A DNA stretch of 64,000 nt from Acidobacteriota bacterium (GCA_016703965.1 JADJBB010000025.1:1-64000), one strand, 5' to 3'. Shown: positions 1 through 10,463, numbered from the stretch's first letter. Program-made: numbers and translations. Notes: generated by a model not told the origin, from the letters alone.

Positions 1-52
1 TTACGCTTTCGGTTCGCGGCGGTATGTAGTTTTCGCGTCCCGTAGTCTTCAG

Positions 53-2368
53 GTGAGACTGAAACTCTTCAGTCCACAGACAAGATCGCTCCGGGCGTTT
101 TGGGTTTACGTAGCGGCCACGCACGATGGCTTCAACCGCCGCCTATATGTGGACGGCGTTGAAGTTGCGGCCGATACGCAGAATGGTTTTGACGCTGCCG
201 TCAAGGGCGGTCTAGTAATTGGCTCGACCTTGAATCGTACAGGTCTGTTTTCGGGCCTTGGTGATGAGATCAAGATCTTCGGACGTGCATTAACGTCAGA
301 AGAGGTCAAGGGCCTTTTTGATAAGGGGCTTACGGCAGATCGGCCGGATGCGGCTATCACTTTTACCGCGGGTGCAACCCAGAGCGTCACCGAAGGTGAC
401 TCTGGTCAGGCAAACCTCAGCATCAATTTCACTCGCGGAGCCGGCGGCGGTGCGGGTAACATGCAGGTTACTATTGCCCCTCTTGCGGGCGGTACCACCC
501 AGGGAGCCTCCGGGAATTGCGGTGTGAATGATGATTACGTCGTTCAGCCCAATCCTGTGACAGTTGTCTGGGCAGCTAACGAAACGGTTAAGTCCTTCGG
601 TATCGGTATTTGTGGCGACACTGTGCCCGAGCCGGCGGAAACGTTTACCGTCACGATCGATACTGTCCCGGGCGGTGATTCGGGTGCCGGAGCAGCTCAG
701 GTAGTCACGATCAATGATAACGATGCGACGGTGACGGTCACAGCTGTTGGTTCCGGCGGCCCTGCGATTCCAGGCTTCCCGAATGCAGCATTTGAGAACC
801 CAGGTTTTGGTGATTTTACGTTTACTCGTGCTCCGGGAGCTCCTGTCAACTTCCCGCTTACCGTTAACTTTAATAAGTTAGGAACGAGTACAGCGGACGA
901 TGGAGACGACCTGACCACCGGTGGTCTTGACTATACGTTCTTTAATTCAAGCTGTGCGGCTGGAACCACCTATTCGACTGTCACCAATTCAGGCACAGTG
1001 GTAATTCCGACTGGGCAAACCTCTTGCGTTCTGAGTGCGAGTTACGGTATCGATTCGAGGGTTGAGCCCAATGAAACGATCAACCTTCAGATAACCGCCG
1101 GTAGTTATGTTATTGGAGCCCAGAACGCGGCGACGGCGATCATTCAGAATGACGATTTCAGCACCGTCTTTATGGATGCCCAACCCATCACGAACGGTGT
1201 CGAGGGAAATCCTGGAGCTGCCGGTTTTATCACCTTCGATCCAGCTCGAACGGCTCCTGTTAATAGCCAGCTTGAAACGCTTAATGTTCGTTTCGAGATC
1301 ACCGGCACGGCAACTTGCCAGACGACGCCTGATTACACGATCGTCGTGAACGGTACCAACCGCATCACGCAGTTCGCTTGTACGGGTCCCAATACGGGCC
1401 GCGGCGTCTTTACACTGCAAGGGACCGAGTTGGATCCAATTGACCTCCCGGTAATTGACCTGGTCGCAGATCCTCGCGTAGAACCGGATGACACGGTCAC
1501 CTTTACGATTCTCGCGTTCAATGCTGCGGGCGTTGGTGACCCGGGCGCAGGTAATTACAACAACAGTAATACCTACACCGTTGGAAATCCTGCTTTCACT
1601 GTAAACAACATCAACGACGATGATGAAACGATCACGGTCGCTTCTGCGAATTCGCCGTTGTCAGAAGCCGGTCCTGGTGGAATTCAGTTCAACGTTGTTC
1701 GTAACTTTAACTCAGTTGGCGGACCACTTCCGGATAACGATCCTGCGGTTACTGATCCTTTGACGGTGAATTTCAGCATTTCATCATTGGCACCAACTGC
1801 AACTCAGGCATCGTGTACCGGTTCTGACTTTACGGTTTCCTCGGGAAGCAATGAAGTTGTTACCTACACCCCGGCAACCTGTACTGGAACGATCGTGTTC
1901 CCAGGCAGTGACGTTGCTGGTCAGATCGTCGTGACTCCGGTCAATGACAATCTGCCGGAAAACAACGAGACCTTTACGTTGACGATCACGCCTAACACGG
2001 GTGCACCAGCTAACAATTATGGCATTGGTCCTGTAGTTGGGCCTGACGGTGCTGTTTCGGGTACCGCTACGGCAGATTTGGTCAGATCAACAACGACGAC
2101 CTCCAGGTTATCGTTGGTGAGCACGGCGTCCGTTACCGAAGGTAGCCCTTCGGCTCCGAACGCAACAAACCTTATCTATGCCTTCACGCGTATAGGTGAA
2201 ACGAACAATCCGACCTGTGCGAACTTCAACGCAACGGGAGTTAGTGCTTCGGCTCTGACCGATTACACGACTTCGTTCGGGGCTGCGACGGTCGCCTTGT
2301 ACGAACTCGTTCACGGCAACTGCGGGTGTTTCGCCTGGCAGCATCGGTATCCCTGCAGGAGCAGGTAA
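53..2368 (+). CDS. Giant Calx-beta surface protein, 5' segment (LamG plus Calx-beta repeats)
   Basis: This is the first readable segment of a very large extracellular protein. The N-terminal part is the second half of a LamG/concanavalin-like domain (VAATHDG...RLYVDGVEV, near residues 21-42). About five Calx-beta units follow, each with an acidic opening (VTEGDSG, SEAGPGG, VTEGSPS), a Phe-Thr-Arg strand and an NDDD/NDND calcium-binding end. The true start lies left of the window. Bases 1-110 also look frameshifted: a good LamG reading (SSGETETL...) lies in another frame up to a TTTT run near base 100. The natural reading leaves this frame near 2295, so the last 25 or so residues are out of frame. 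Calx-beta repeats usually mean calcium-stabilised adhesive or matrix proteins; the exact role is unknown. Confidence 0.75.
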   Translation: MRLKLFSPQTRSLRAFWVYVAATHDGFNRRLYVDGVEVAADTQNGFDAAVKGGLVIGSTLNRTGLFSGLGDEIKIFGRALTSEEVKGLFDKGLTADRPDAAITFTAGATQSVTEGDSGQANLSINFTRGAGGGAGNMQVTIAPLAGGTTQGASGNCGVNDDYVVQPNPVTVVWAANETVKSFGIGICGDTVPEPAETFTVTIDTVPGGDSGAGAAQVVTINDNDATVTVTAVGSGGPAIPGFPNAAFENPGFGDFTFTRAPGAPVNFPLTVNFNKLGTSTADDGDDLTTGGLDYTFFNSSCAAGTTYSTVTNSGTVVIPTGQTSCVLSASYGIDSRVEPNETINLQITAGSYVIGAQNAATAIIQNDDFSTVFMDAQPITNGVEGNPGAAGFITFDPARTAPVNSQLETLNVRFEITGTATCQTTPDYTIVVNGTNRITQFACTGPNTGRGVFTLQGTELDPIDLPVIDLVADPRVEPDDTVTFTILAFNAAGVGDPGAGNYNNSNTYTVGNPAFTVNNINDDDETITVASANSPLSEAGPGGIQFNVVRNFNSVGGPLPDNDPAVTDPLTVNFSISSLAPTATQASCTGSDFTVSSGSNEVVTYTPATCTGTIVFPGSDVAGQIVVTPVNDNLPENNETFTLTITPNTGAPANNYGIGPVVGPDGAVSGTATADLVRSTTTTSRLSLVSTASVTEGSPSAPNATNLIYAFTRIGETNNPTCANFNATGVSASALTDYTTSFGAATVALYELVHGNCGCFAWQHRYPCRSR

Positions 2369-4022
2369 TCCTGACAATATTGGCGGTGTTCAGGCAAATC
2401 AGGCTACGTTTATCGTAAACCCGACTGACGACGCTGATGTCGAAGGCGATGAAGAAGTCCAGATCCAGGTTGATAACCACACTGGCATTGGACAGTTCTA
2501 CACACCATGCGACACCTGCTGCTGGTGCGAATACCGCTACTTTCGCAGCTGGCCAGTGCACGACGAGCGTAACTGTCAATCCAACCACGGATTCAACGGT
2601 TGAGCCAGACGAAACGGTTATCTTTACGATTGCCGCAGGTGCTGGTTACACCATCGCTGCTGCACCGGCAGACGCCGCTACCGGCACGATCCAGAACGAC
2701 GATTCAGGCGTCAGCGTTGCTGTTGCTCCGGCATCAGTTAACGAAGACAGCGGAACGAATCTGGTTTACACCTTCACCCGTACGGGCGTAACGAATACCC
2801 CGCTGACGGTTACTTACACGGTTACAGGTACTGCGACAAACGGTACTGACTACACCGCGATCGGAGTTTTCGGTTCCGTTCGCTGTTGGTCAGACGATGG
2901 CAACGGTCAACGCAACCCCAACCGCAGACACCGTTGTCGAAAACGACGAAACAGTGGTCATCACCGTCACGGACGGAACTGGCTACTCAGCAGTCGGTGC
3001 TCCGGCATCGGGTACCATCACCAACGACGATGCTGACATCGTTTGTACAGGTCCGGTTCCTGCTTCGGTCAACGAAAACAGCGGTACGGCAATGGTTTAC
3101 AGCTGCACTAGATCGGGCCTCACGGCACCGGCTCTGTCAGTTCCGTTCGCTATCGGCGGTACGGCTAATGGCGTTGTTGGTCCTAACGCCGACTACGCCG
3201 TCGCTGGCAACACCTCGGGTGTGACCAATACTGCCGGAACGCTCGACTTCGGTGCGGGTATTGCAACGGCTACAGTCAATGTAACTCCGGTTGCTGATAT
3301 CGTGGTTGAAGATAGCGAAACCGTTATCGTTACATTCACCAACCCTGGTGTTTACAGCGGATACGATTTCGTTCCTAGCCCAACGATGTTGACTGGTACC
3401 ATCACCAATGATGACCAGGATGTTTCAGTTGCTGTTTCCCTTGACCAACCCGGTTGGTGCTGGTAACACAGTCGTTGAAGATCAGCCAGTTAACCTGCTT
3501 TACACCTTCACCCGTGTTCCTGGTCTGGCTGCCCTTCTTAACGCTCCATTGACGGTGAACTTCACCACCACTGGTGACGCAACGTCTGGCACTGACTACA
3601 GCCAGTCGTTCACCGGTTCCATCACGTTCGCTGCTGGTTCTGACCACCGCTACCATGGTTGTCGATCCTACGGTTGATAACGTAGTTGAGCCGAATGAGA
3701 CTGTCATCATCACGGTCACCTCGGTTGTTGGTTCATCACTGCGACAGGCACGCCTGCCACGGGTACGATCCTTAATGACGATACGTCATACACGCTTCAG
3801 TTCATCGGTGTCACCGGTGCTGCAAGTGGAGCAGGTAAAGAAGGCAACCCGGCTGACGCTGGTGAGACCATCGCAACCTTCCGCGTATTCCGTAACGGTG
3901 CTAACTCGGTTGCCGGTAACGTCGACGTTTCGACGGTTCCTGGTTCGGGTACAGCAGTTGGCGGTGCACCTAATACGGTCTGCCAGCCAGGCCAGGACTA
4001 CACCGCAGACGGTCGTACGTTC
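2290..4022 (+). pseudogene. Frameshifted middle of the giant Calx-beta gene
   Basis: The coding sense continues from the upstream segment but changes frame about six times, near 2295, 2505, 2885, 3440, 3645 and 3737. Five shifts are in the +1 sense and the last in the -1 sense. Read piecewise, it gives about four more Calx-beta units (SVNEDSGTNLVYTFTRTG, SVNENSGTAMVYSCTRSG, VVEDQPVNLLYTFTRVPG, and one with NPADAGETIATFRVFRNG) and rejoins the long downstream frame by about 3741. Codon use and repeat quality stay high between shifts, so the decay is recent or the indels are sequence errors. Open pieces of this region start at 2437, 2897, 3408 and 3574. Confidence 0.7.
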
Positions 4023-7000
4023 GTGTTTACTGCTGGTGGCGACACCTCGCAGGACTTCACGGTCCGTATCTGTCGCGACCTCGTGTTCGAATTGACTGAA
4101 ACGTTTGACGCTCAGTTGACGAACCCGACCGGTGGCTTCCTGGGTGCTCCGGCTGTTGCAACGGCGACGATCATCGACGACGATGCAGCTCCAACACTTG
4201 TCATCAATAGCATCCAGGTTAACGACAATGCTGGTACGGCAACCCTTACGGTTACCCAGAGCATCGCAACGGCACTCAACACGTCGTTCGCGTTCAACAC
4301 TGGTGACATGGGCGATACCGCAACAGGAAACGTTGACTACACGTCAAGCTCCTCTACGGGTTCGATCCCGGCCGGCAGCACGACCGCATCTATCGTCATT
4401 CCTATCATTGATGACAACATCGATGAGCCGAATGAAACCTTTACCGTTACTCTTTCGGCTCCGGTCAATGCAACGATCAATGACGGAACCGGTATCGTAA
4501 CCATCGTCGATAACGAACCGAACACTCAGTTCGCTATCAATAACGTAGTTCAGATCGAGGGCAACCCGAGCATGAGCGACCCGACTGTAGCATCAACCTC
4601 AGCGTTCAACTTCCGTATCACCAGAACCGGTGATGCCCAGGCGAGCGAAGTGGTCTGCTTCGAGACGGTCGATGGTGACATCGAGAATCCTGCGGTCAAT
4701 CCTAATCCAGCTATCGGCGGTCCGGGCGGAACCATTCCGTCGAACGTCGGTGTGCCTGATTACACTCACAGAGCCGCTGGCCCGACAAACTGCGTAACCT
4801 TTACACAGGGCGGACCTAGCGTTATCACTGTTCCGGTTATCGTCTATGGCGATATCGTTGCTGAGTTCGATGAATCGTTCACGGTGAGAATCCTCACGGT
4901 TAACGGCGTCGCGAACCCGCTCGACCAGAACAACAACCCGCGTGTCACCGATGCCCTCGGCCTCGGCGTTATCCAGAACGACGACGGTGCTCCTTCGATC
5001 GCTCTGTCAGTAGCCAGCCCGGTCACTGAAGGCAACACCCCATCGACTGGTGGTAGCGTAACCTTCACGGTAACCAGAACAGGCAGCACCTCGAACCCGG
5101 TAACGGCGAATTGGGCAACCTCGACTGGTTCAGGAACGTCCGCAGCAACCGCTGGTGCATCATGTGCACTCAACAATGCTGTTGACTTCGTAACCTCATC
5201 GGGTTCGATCACGATCGCAGCCGGTTCATCGACGACGACCTTCACGGTTCCTTACTGTGGCGATCTGTACGACGAACTTAACGAGTCGTTCACGGCGACC
5301 CTTTCGAATCCTTCGAATGGTGTCATCAGCACGGCTTCGGCAACCGCAACCATCAACGACGACGATGCAGCTCCGATCATTTCGGTCAGCGACATCAGCG
5401 TCTGCGAACCGGAAAGCGGAACAGCAGCTGCAGTATTCACGATCACGAGAACAGGTCCTTCGTACCTCACCTCGACGGTCAACGTGAACACTGTTGACGG
5501 AACGGCAACGACGACGGATAGCGACTATGTCGGTATCTTGACCCCGGGCGGTCAGCAGTTCAGCTTCGGCCCAACTGTTACGACCCTCACCGTACCGGTA
5601 ACTGTTAACGGCGATACGAAGTTTGAAACGGATGAAACCTTCACACTTCAGATCGTTGGAGCGTCATCGGATGTTGTAGTTGACCCTGTTGGTGGTGCTG
5701 ATCCTATCGGACTCGGTGTCATCGTAAACAGTGGTGCCGGATGTACTGGCGACGCGGCCCCGAGCTTTGCTCTTGGACCAGTCACTCAGGCTGAAGGCAA
5801 TGGTGCAGCTGGAACCTCGGCTCCGTTCTACGTAAGACTTACCAGAACGGGTACGACTCAGGTACCGACTGTCATCACCTACAGCACCAGCACCTCAGGT
5901 GGCACCGCTACGGGCGGCTCATCTTGTACAGCTGGAGTTGACTTCATCAACATTTCGAATGCGACGGTAGCGTTCGCTGCAAACGGCTTTGCCTCTGCAG
6001 TTGGACCTCCGGCTTCCGGACCGAACTTCATCGACCTTCCTGTTCAGGTTTGTCAGGATGCAACGTTCGAGCCGAATGAAACATTCAATGTTGTTATCAA
6101 CAGTGCTGGTGGCGCGGGCGTAATCAATCCGACCGGTTCACCTGCTCTGGTCACGATCGTGAACGACGACGGCCTTGCCTTCGCAGTTCGCTTCCCTGGT
6201 CCTGAAGGTGCTGAAGGAAACGTCGGTAACACGGCATTCACCTTCACCATTGACAGAATCGGTGATTCATCGGTTGCTTCGAACGTCTGCTACCAGACTG
6301 TCGCAGGAACTGCTACTGAAGGAACTGACTACATCGGCCTTACGGCTGGTGCAGCCAACTGTGTTAACTTCACGGCTGGTACTATGTCAGCAAACGTAAG
6401 CGTTACGGTTGTCGGTGATACGACTCCTGAGCTTGATGAAACGTTCTTCTTACGTCTCATCAGTGCTACGGCAGGTACGATCCCGGTCAGCCCTGCAGGC
6501 GACAGAGTTGCCACGATCAACAATGATGACGGCCCGATCCCGGTTGCTGCCGGATTCGAAGGCGACATCGTTGACGGTAGCGGCGGTGCTGCTGGCGACA
6601 ACCTCGTTCTCGCGAACGACGTAAGTGCTATCAGACAGTACGTCCTGAACGGTACGGGTTGGGTAACCACACCGAATCAGTTCCAGCGTGCTGACGTTAA
6701 CCTTCCGTGCGGAAACGGCCAGATCGATTCCGGTGACGTTACAGTCATCAGATCAATCTTGCTCAACAGCACGGCTCTGGTTGCAGCATGCGGTCCGACG
6801 GTTGTCGGCGGTGTACGTCCCGAAGCTGAAAGGGGTGAATCTCCTGAGGTAGTAGGACGCATCATCCGTGCAGTCAACACCACGACTACAGCAGGACAGA
6901 CGGTAGCCGTCTCGTTCCAGCTCGATTCGCAGGGCGACGAGGCTTCGGCCAGCTTTACGGTAAACTGGAACCCGGCAGTGTTCACATATGTGAGCTCAGC

Positions 7001-7532
7001 CGCAGGTGCCGGCGTACCAACGGGCACGAACCTTGGAGTCAACACCAGCCAGACGGCAGCAGGACGCCTTGGCGTATTGCTTGATGCTACGAATACGTAT
7101 GCAGCAGGCACCCGCCAGATCCTGACGGTCACGTTCACGGTTGCAGCAAACGCTGCAGTCGGAACGTATCCGGTGACCTTCTCGAGCACCCCGACCGCCC
7201 AGAGCGTGTCGAATGCTCAGGGAGCTTTGCTTGCTACGACCTATGAAGCAGGCAATATCGTCATCGGCCCGACAGCTGCTGGTGTTCGTGTCAGCGGCCG
7301 TGTAACAACGGCAGGCGGACAGGCACTGCGTAATGCAACCGTTATCCTCACGGATTCGGAAGGCAATCGTCGCACAGTAACTACCGGTTCATTCGGTATC
7401 TACGCGTTCGAAGATGTCGAAGCTGGTCAGAGCTATGTTGTCGGCGTGTCGGCAAAACGATATCGTTTTGCTTCACGTGTCGTTAACGTAACTGACAGCC
7501 TTGCTGACGTTGACTTTGTTGGACAGGAATAA
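4023..7532 (+). CDS. Giant Calx-beta protein, 3' segment with dockerin-like, cohesin-like and carboxypeptidase-regulatory-like domains
   Basis: The frame is open from about 3741; 4023 is only the first start-type codon. About six Calx-beta units end near residue 840. Next come two dockerin-like Asp/Asn-rich segments (residues about 845-920: GDIVDGSGG...DVSAIRQYVL and ADVNLPCGNG...DVTVIRSILL). A cohesin/CBM-like beta domain follows (about 940-1080; VAVSFQLDSQGDEASASFTV). The last 80 residues are a carboxypeptidase-regulatory-like beta sandwich (SGRVTTAGGQALRNATVIL to DFVGQE). The same type of C-terminal domain ends the neighbouring protease. A dockerin-cohesin pair within one chain suggests self-association or assembly on the surface, but this is inference. 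A strong terminator follows. Confidence 0.85.
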   Translation: MFTAGGDTSQDFTVRICRDLVFELTETFDAQLTNPTGGFLGAPAVATATIIDDDAAPTLVINSIQVNDNAGTATLTVTQSIATALNTSFAFNTGDMGDTATGNVDYTSSSSTGSIPAGSTTASIVIPIIDDNIDEPNETFTVTLSAPVNATINDGTGIVTIVDNEPNTQFAINNVVQIEGNPSMSDPTVASTSAFNFRITRTGDAQASEVVCFETVDGDIENPAVNPNPAIGGPGGTIPSNVGVPDYTHRAAGPTNCVTFTQGGPSVITVPVIVYGDIVAEFDESFTVRILTVNGVANPLDQNNNPRVTDALGLGVIQNDDGAPSIALSVASPVTEGNTPSTGGSVTFTVTRTGSTSNPVTANWATSTGSGTSAATAGASCALNNAVDFVTSSGSITIAAGSSTTTFTVPYCGDLYDELNESFTATLSNPSNGVISTASATATINDDDAAPIISVSDISVCEPESGTAAAVFTITRTGPSYLTSTVNVNTVDGTATTTDSDYVGILTPGGQQFSFGPTVTTLTVPVTVNGDTKFETDETFTLQIVGASSDVVVDPVGGADPIGLGVIVNSGAGCTGDAAPSFALGPVTQAEGNGAAGTSAPFYVRLTRTGTTQVPTVITYSTSTSGGTATGGSSCTAGVDFINISNATVAFAANGFASAVGPPASGPNFIDLPVQVCQDATFEPNETFNVVINSAGGAGVINPTGSPALVTIVNDDGLAFAVRFPGPEGAEGNVGNTAFTFTIDRIGDSSVASNVCYQTVAGTATEGTDYIGLTAGAANCVNFTAGTMSANVSVTVVGDTTPELDETFFLRLISATAGTIPVSPAGDRVATINNDDGPIPVAAGFEGDIVDGSGGAAGDNLVLANDVSAIRQYVLNGTGWVTTPNQFQRADVNLPCGNGQIDSGDVTVIRSILLNSTALVAACGPTVVGGVRPEAERGESPEVVGRIIRAVNTTTTAGQTVAVSFQLDSQGDEASASFTVNWNPAVFTYVSSAAGAGVPTGTNLGVNTSQTAAGRLGVLLDATNTYAAGTRQILTVTFTVAANAAVGTYPVTFSSTPTAQSVSNAQGALLATTYEAGNIVIGPTAAGVRVSGRVTTAGGQALRNATVILTDSEGNRRTVTTGSFGIYAFEDVEAGQSYVVGVSAKRYRFASRVVNVTDSLADVDFVGQE

Positions 7533-7554
7533 CTCCTTTCCATCGCTTTAACTG

Positions 7555-7584
7555 AAAGGCGGCCTTCGGGCCGCCTTTTCTTTT
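7555..7584 (+). terminator. Rho-independent terminator of the giant surface-protein gene
   Basis: A ten-base-pair stem AAAGGCGGCC/GGCCGCCTTT with a TTCG loop is followed by TCTTTT. It lies 23 bases after the stop codon. Confidence 0.9.
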
Positions 7585-7624
7585 ATAATTGCCTACGGCG
7601 ATCTGTACCACGCGATACTGCTTA

Positions 7625-7653
7625 TTGACCCTTCTGAACACAAATACTAAAAT
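7625..7653 (+). promoter_or_regulatory. Sigma-70-like promoter of the protease-ChaN unit
   Basis: TTGACC and TAAAAT are separated by 17 bases, 50 bases upstream of the protease ATG. The elements and spacing match the vegetative consensus well; activity is inferred. Confidence 0.5.
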
Positions 7654-7702
7654 TAGGAATACGTTCTCCGAAGTAAGCTGGCTTTAGCGAAAAATGTTTT
7701 AA

Positions 7703-9541
7703 ATGGAATTCTTTTTTACCCGTACTAAAGGTCAAAAATTTGTCACTGCGTTCTTGTCTGCAGTTGCACTCTTAATTGGGTTATTTCCGCCTTCTATTCT
7801 AGGAGCTTTGGCTCCAAGAGAAACGGCATTTAGTAAATCGATCTTTACCCGATCGAATTTACTTCTCGCCGCCGAGGGGAAGATATCGGAGCAGGCCTTC
7901 CAAGATACTGCCAATGGGGAGATAAGTTTGCTAGTGATACTCATGGCGGAGCAGGCGGATGTCAGTGCGGCATATGATATTGACGATCAGGACCAACGCG
8001 GTTGGTTCGTATATCGAACGCTGAGTGAACATGCCAAATCAACTCAAGCGGACCTGATTGCCAAATTGAACAACTTAGGAGTACCGTTTCGTAGCTTTTG
8101 GGCTGCAAATATGATCGTCGCAGAGGTTGATAGACCAACGGCGGTTGCAATCGCCGGCCGATCCGACGTTGCCCGGGTTGATTCGAATCGACCCGCGCGG
8201 TGGATAGAGGATCCAGAAGTTGCCAAATCCGGCATAGATGGTCCAAAGAGTCTTTCGCCCAGCACAATAGAGTGGGGCGTGGCTAACGTAAATGCACCGG
8301 CTGTTTGGAATATCGGTATCAACGGTTCCGGTATCGTCGTTGGCGGGCTGGATACTGGCATTCGTTGGACACACAATGCAATAAAAGCTAAATACCGCGG
8401 ATGGAACGGGACGACGGCGGATCATAACTATAATTGGCACGATGCGATCCATAGCGGCGGCGGCGTTTGTGGAGCGAACACGACAGCTCCTTGTGATGAT
8501 AGCGGGCACGGTTCGCATACCGTCGGGACGATGGTTGGCGATGACGGGGCAGGGAACCAGATCGGCGTCGCACCCGGAGCAAAATGGATCGGCTGCCGAA
8601 ATATGAATGTCGGCGATGGAACTCCAGCGTCTTACACCGAGTGCTTTCAGTTCATGATCGCTCCAACCGATTCCGCCGGAAATAATCCTAATCCATCGAT
8701 GCGGCCGCATATTCTGAATAATTCGTGGGGTTGTCCCGCTAGTGAAGGATGTACGACGAGGGCCGAGTTGGAAACGATAGTAAACAATACACAGGCCGCT
8801 GGGATTTTTGTCCAGGCGTCAGCCGGTAACTCAGGCAGCTCTGGATGCTCATCTGTGTCGGAGGCTCTAGCGATCTATGACACGTCCTTTTCAGCAGGGG
8901 CTATCGATATCAATAACGCGATCGCAGGATTTAGCAGCCGTGGGCCGAGTACATATTACAGTCCGAATATCTTAAAGCCGAATATCTCGGCACCAGGTTC
9001 GAATGTGAGGTCGATAACGAGAACGAGCGACACCGCATATTCAAATTTATCGGGAACGTCTATGGCTTCGCCGCACGTAGCCGGCGTTATTGCCTTGCTA
9101 TGGTCTGCTCGCCCATCGCTTGTTCGGAATATCGCGGCGACAAAAGAACTTCTGCAGAATACGGCGAATCCGGCCGTTACCAGTGCTAGCCAGACCTGCG
9201 GCGGCATTGCGTCTACTCAAATACCTAACAACACCTTTGGATACGGCAGGGTTGACGCGTTAGCCGCAATAAACGCCTCGGCGCCGACGGTTCCTGTATC
9301 AGGGCGTGTTCTATCGCCGGAAGGAGTCGCCATTCGAAATGCTACGGTTGCGCTGATCGACTCAAACAGCATTCGCCGCACTGCAACGACAAGCTCATTC
9401 GGCATCTTTTCCTTTGGAAGTGTTCGCGCAAGCGAGACTTACACGTTGACTGTCTCGAATAAGCGATACCGATTTGCCCCGCAAATAGTTACCGTGGGTA
9501 CCTCTGGGCTGTCGGTTGGTGATTTTATTGGTCTTCAATAG
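7703..9541 (+). CDS. Secreted subtilisin-like serine protease (S8) with C-terminal regulatory-like domain
   Basis: The protein has 612 residues with an N-terminal signal/membrane segment (about residues 12-37). A propeptide/inhibitor-I9-like region spans about 60-165. The S8 catalytic domain runs about 190-515. The triad is visible: Asp217 in GLDTGI, His269 in DDSGHGSHT and Ser453 in SGTSMASPHVAG, with the oxyanion Asn in NNSWGC. Residues about 530-612 form a carboxypeptidase-regulatory-like beta domain (VSGRVLSPEG...RNATVAL to GDFIGLQ), closely similar to the end of the upstream giant protein. This suggests both proteins share a surface fate. It probably degrades extracellular protein. ChaN follows after four bases, so the two are likely co-transcribed. 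No strong ribosome site precedes the ATG. Confidence 0.93.
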   Translation: MEFFFTRTKGQKFVTAFLSAVALLIGLFPPSILGALAPRETAFSKSIFTRSNLLLAAEGKISEQAFQDTANGEISLLVILMAEQADVSAAYDIDDQDQRGWFVYRTLSEHAKSTQADLIAKLNNLGVPFRSFWAANMIVAEVDRPTAVAIAGRSDVARVDSNRPARWIEDPEVAKSGIDGPKSLSPSTIEWGVANVNAPAVWNIGINGSGIVVGGLDTGIRWTHNAIKAKYRGWNGTTADHNYNWHDAIHSGGGVCGANTTAPCDDSGHGSHTVGTMVGDDGAGNQIGVAPGAKWIGCRNMNVGDGTPASYTECFQFMIAPTDSAGNNPNPSMRPHILNNSWGCPASEGCTTRAELETIVNNTQAAGIFVQASAGNSGSSGCSSVSEALAIYDTSFSAGAIDINNAIAGFSSRGPSTYYSPNILKPNISAPGSNVRSITRTSDTAYSNLSGTSMASPHVAGVIALLWSARPSLVRNIAATKELLQNTANPAVTSASQTCGGIASTQIPNNTFGYGRVDALAAINASAPTVPVSGRVLSPEGVAIRNATVALIDSNSIRRTATTSSFGIFSFGSVRASETYTLTVSNKRYRFAPQIVTVGTSGLSVGDFIGLQ

Positions 9542-9545
9542 CGTT

Positions 9546-10448
9546 ATGAAAAATATTCTCGTTCTATGCGTTTTAATTCTCGGAGGGTTGAATGCGATGC
9601 AGGCTCAGATTCCGTTCACGGAGGATGCTATTCGGGTTTTCGACTCCAAAGGGAATCCGGCTACCCTGGAGCAAATTGTTACCGCGATCGGAATTAACGA
9701 GGCTGTTTTCCTTGGTGAACAGCATGACGACGCCGTAGGACACGCTGTTCAGATGGAGATATTCCGCCGTGCGGTCGAGCGATATTCGGTGGATCACAAG
9801 GTCGCGCTCTCGCTGGAGATGTTCGAGCGTGATGTCCAGGTGATCGTTGATGAATACCTTAACGGATTGATCACCGAGGCACAATTCCTCGCAAGCTCAA
9901 GGCCGTGGGGTAATTATAAGACGGACTATCGGCCTCTTGTCGAGCTTGCAAAGGCAAAGCGTTTGCCGGTGATCGCGGCGAATGCCCCGCGGCGATATGT
10001 GAACATGGTCTCGCGTAATGGTCGTGATTCACTTAATGGCCTAACAAAGGAAGCAAAAGCATGGCTCCCGCCGCTGCCCTATGGCGAGCCGTCTGCGACG
10101 TATGCAACTAAGTTTAAGGCCTTAATGGGCCCGAGCCCTGAAGCACAGATGGGAATCGATAAGATACTTGCCTCACAATCTCTTTGGGACGCATCGATGT
10201 CGAATTCGGTATACCGATTCTTGAAAAAAAACAAGAATCCGCTAGTCATCCATTTGAACGGTGGTTTTCATACGGAGAATCGCTTGGGGACCTTTGAGCA
10301 TCTTATGCGATATCGTCCAAAGACCAAAGGTATTGTGGTGACCATCCGCTACGAGGACGATTTTAAGACCTTCGACAAAGCGAAGCACGCGGACCTCGGC
10401 GATTTCGTGATCCTAACGGACGGTAAACAACCAAGAAGCAAACGTTGA
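9546..10448 (+). CDS. ChaN-like haem/iron-binding lipoprotein-family protein
   Basis: The protein belongs to the ChaN/Tiki superfamily of haem-binding or metalloprotease-like proteins. It has a short signal peptide (residues 1-20, ending AMQAQ). The family's opening motif VFLGEQHDDAVGH...Q.EIF lies near residues 49-66, and a conserved late strand IHLNGGFHTENRLG lies near 238-251. The ATG at 9546 was chosen over an upstream in-frame GTG because it gives a normal signal peptide and avoids overlap with the protease. It starts four bases after the protease stop. A TonB-dependent receptor lies downstream, and ChaN proteins are often linked to iron or haem uptake, so a role in that pathway is plausible. 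Confidence 0.85.
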   Translation: MKNILVLCVLILGGLNAMQAQIPFTEDAIRVFDSKGNPATLEQIVTAIGINEAVFLGEQHDDAVGHAVQMEIFRRAVERYSVDHKVALSLEMFERDVQVIVDEYLNGLITEAQFLASSRPWGNYKTDYRPLVELAKAKRLPVIAANAPRRYVNMVSRNGRDSLNGLTKEAKAWLPPLPYGEPSATYATKFKALMGPSPEAQMGIDKILASQSLWDASMSNSVYRFLKKNKNPLVIHLNGGFHTENRLGTFEHLMRYRPKTKGIVVTIRYEDDFKTFDKAKHADLGDFVILTDGKQPRSKR

Positions 10449-10463
10449 TCAGTTCCTCTCAAA

